Shown in pieces: positions 6,323 through 7,260 of a stretch of 7,260 nt of DNA. The notes below the pieces were generated by a model. The model did not search any database. It saw only the letters and a list, made by a program, of their open reading frames with translations, and was not told the origin of the DNA. The translations under genes were made by a program, and so were the position numbers. Positions within the stretch are counted from its first letter, which is position 1; every line of letters starts with the position of its first letter. This DNA comes from Methyloceanibacter sp. GTDB taxonomy: Bacteria; Pseudomonadota; Alphaproteobacteria; Rhizobiales; Methyloligellaceae. The stretch is taken from positions 1 to 7,260 of the forward strand of contig JANWJA010000033.1 of the NCBI GenBank assembly GCA_025449615.1, given 5' to 3'.

Positions 6323-7260
6323 ATGGAACGAAAGAAGCTGGGCAAACTGGGTCCCACTGTCTCAGCGGTCGGTCTTGGCTGCATGGGCATGTCAGGGATG
6401 TACGGCCCATCCGACCGTGCCGAGAGCCTCGCCACCATCCACGCCGCTCTCGACGCCGGCATCAATCTGCTCGACACCGGCGATTTCTACGGGATGGGCC
6501 ACAACGAAATGCTGATCGGCGAGGCGCTCCGTGGCGTCAAACGCGACAGCGTCGTTCTCAGCGTCAAGTTTGGCGCGCTCCGCGGACCCGATCAGGGCTG
6601 GATCGGCTACGACGCGAGGCCTGCGGCGATTAAGAATTTCCTCAGCTATTCTCTGCAGCGGCTTGGCGTCGATCATATCGACATCTATCGCCCGGCACGC
6701 CTCGATCCCGACGTGCCGATCGAAGAGACCATCGGCGCAATCGCCGACATGGTGAAGGCAGGCTATGTCCGCCATATCGGTCTCTCCGAAGTCGGGTCAG
6801 AAACGATCAAACGCGCGGCGGCCACGCATCCGATTTGCGACTTGCAGATCGAATACTCGCTTCTGAGCCGAGGCATCGAGCAGGAAATTCTGCCGACGTG
6901 CCGCACGCTTGGTATCGGTATTACTGCCTACGGCGTACTTTCGCGAGGCTTGATCAGCGGGCATTGGCAAAAGGAAACGGTCGGCAAAGGCGACTTCCGC
7001 GCTTTCAGCCCGCGCTTCCAGGGCGAGAACGTCGACAAGAATCTGGCGCTGGTCGAGGCCTTGCGGAAGGTTGCCGATGCGAAGGGCGCGACAGTCGCCC
7101 AGATCGCGATTGCCTGGGTCGCGGCGCAAGGCAAGGACATCGTTCCGCTCGTGGGTGCGAGGACGCGCGAGCGACTGAAAGAGTCGCTTGGCGCCTTGGA
7201 GCTGACATTGACGCCGAAGGACTTGGCCGACATCGAGGCCGCAATTCCACGCGGCGCCGC
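6323..7260 (+). CDS. Aldo/keto reductase (cut by right window edge), catalytic His replaced by Ala
   Basis: A (beta/alpha)8-barrel NAD(P)H-dependent oxidoreductase of the aldo/keto reductase superfamily that would reduce aldehydes or ketones; the substrate cannot be told. 312 complete codons are visible of a usual 320-340. The start ATG at 6323 has AGGA 7 nt upstream. Seen are MERKKLGKLGPTVSAVGLGCMGMSGMYG, GINLLDTGDFYG with Asp51 and Tyr56, SVKFG with Lys82, YRPARLDPDVPIEETIGA (122-139), KAGYVRHIGLSEV (145-157), DLQIEYSLLSRG (173-184) and the coenzyme-phosphate region PLVGARTRERLKESLGAL (275-292). Most relatives have QHRxDP where this has PARLDP, so the fourth tetrad residue, histidine, is Ala125. 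Family members with this variant wording exist, so it is probably a subfamily trait rather than damage. It may be transcribed with the membrane gene 44 bp upstream. Confidence 0.93.
   Translation, partial: MERKKLGKLGPTVSAVGLGCMGMSGMYGPSDRAESLATIHAALDAGINLLDTGDFYGMGHNEMLIGEALRGVKRDSVVLSVKFGALRGPDQGWIGYDARPAAIKNFLSYSLQRLGVDHIDIYRPARLDPDVPIEETIGAIADMVKAGYVRHIGLSEVGSETIKRAAATHPICDLQIEYSLLSRGIEQEILPTCRTLGIGITAYGVLSRGLISGHWQKETVGKGDFRAFSPRFQGENVDKNLALVEALRKVADAKGATVAQIAIAWVAAQGKDIVPLVGARTRERLKESLGALELTLTPKDLADIEAAIPRGA

Overview
The window looks like chromosomal DNA of an alphaproteobacterium, most likely from the order Hyphomicrobiales (Rhizobiales). The grounds are the GC-rich sequence, the sequence style of the beta clamp, RecF and GyrB, and the minus-strand order dnaN - recF - (insert) - gyrB, a variant of the classical dnaN-recF-gyrB replication/repair cluster. 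This assignment rests on family knowledge and was not checked by alignment; the genus is not claimed.

Layout, read right to left along the minus strand: dnaN (beta sliding clamp, complete) is followed after 50 bp by recF (complete). About 100 bp further on comes a 2.3 kb gene for a secreted-type protein: a PQQ-dependent glucose/sorbosone dehydrogenase domain flanked by RTX calcium-binding repeats, with a serralysin-like C-terminal export domain. A probable intrinsic terminator follows it. Then comes a roughly 200 bp intergenic region with a plausible sigma70 promoter and inverted repeats, and the 5' part of gyrB, which runs off the left edge (209 codons visible). On the plus strand, divergent from dnaN, are a 156-residue membrane protein of unknown function and an aldo/keto reductase gene that is nearly complete but cut by the right edge.

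How the genes relate: dnaN, recF and gyrB are housekeeping functions (replication processivity, RecFOR gap repair, supercoiling). The RTX dehydrogenase sits among them with no obvious functional link. It lies in the same direction, has its own leader and terminator, and gyrB appears to restart from its own promoter, so the enzyme looks like accessory cargo in a conserved cluster. dnaA is not next to dnaN; the divergent membrane gene takes the position upstream of dnaN.

No CRISPR array, insertion sequence, tRNA, rRNA or clearly new multi-gene system was found. The observations most worth following are the dehydrogenase cargo and its modular repeats, the aldo/keto reductase that lacks the usual catalytic histidine, and the repeat structure in the gyrB upstream region.
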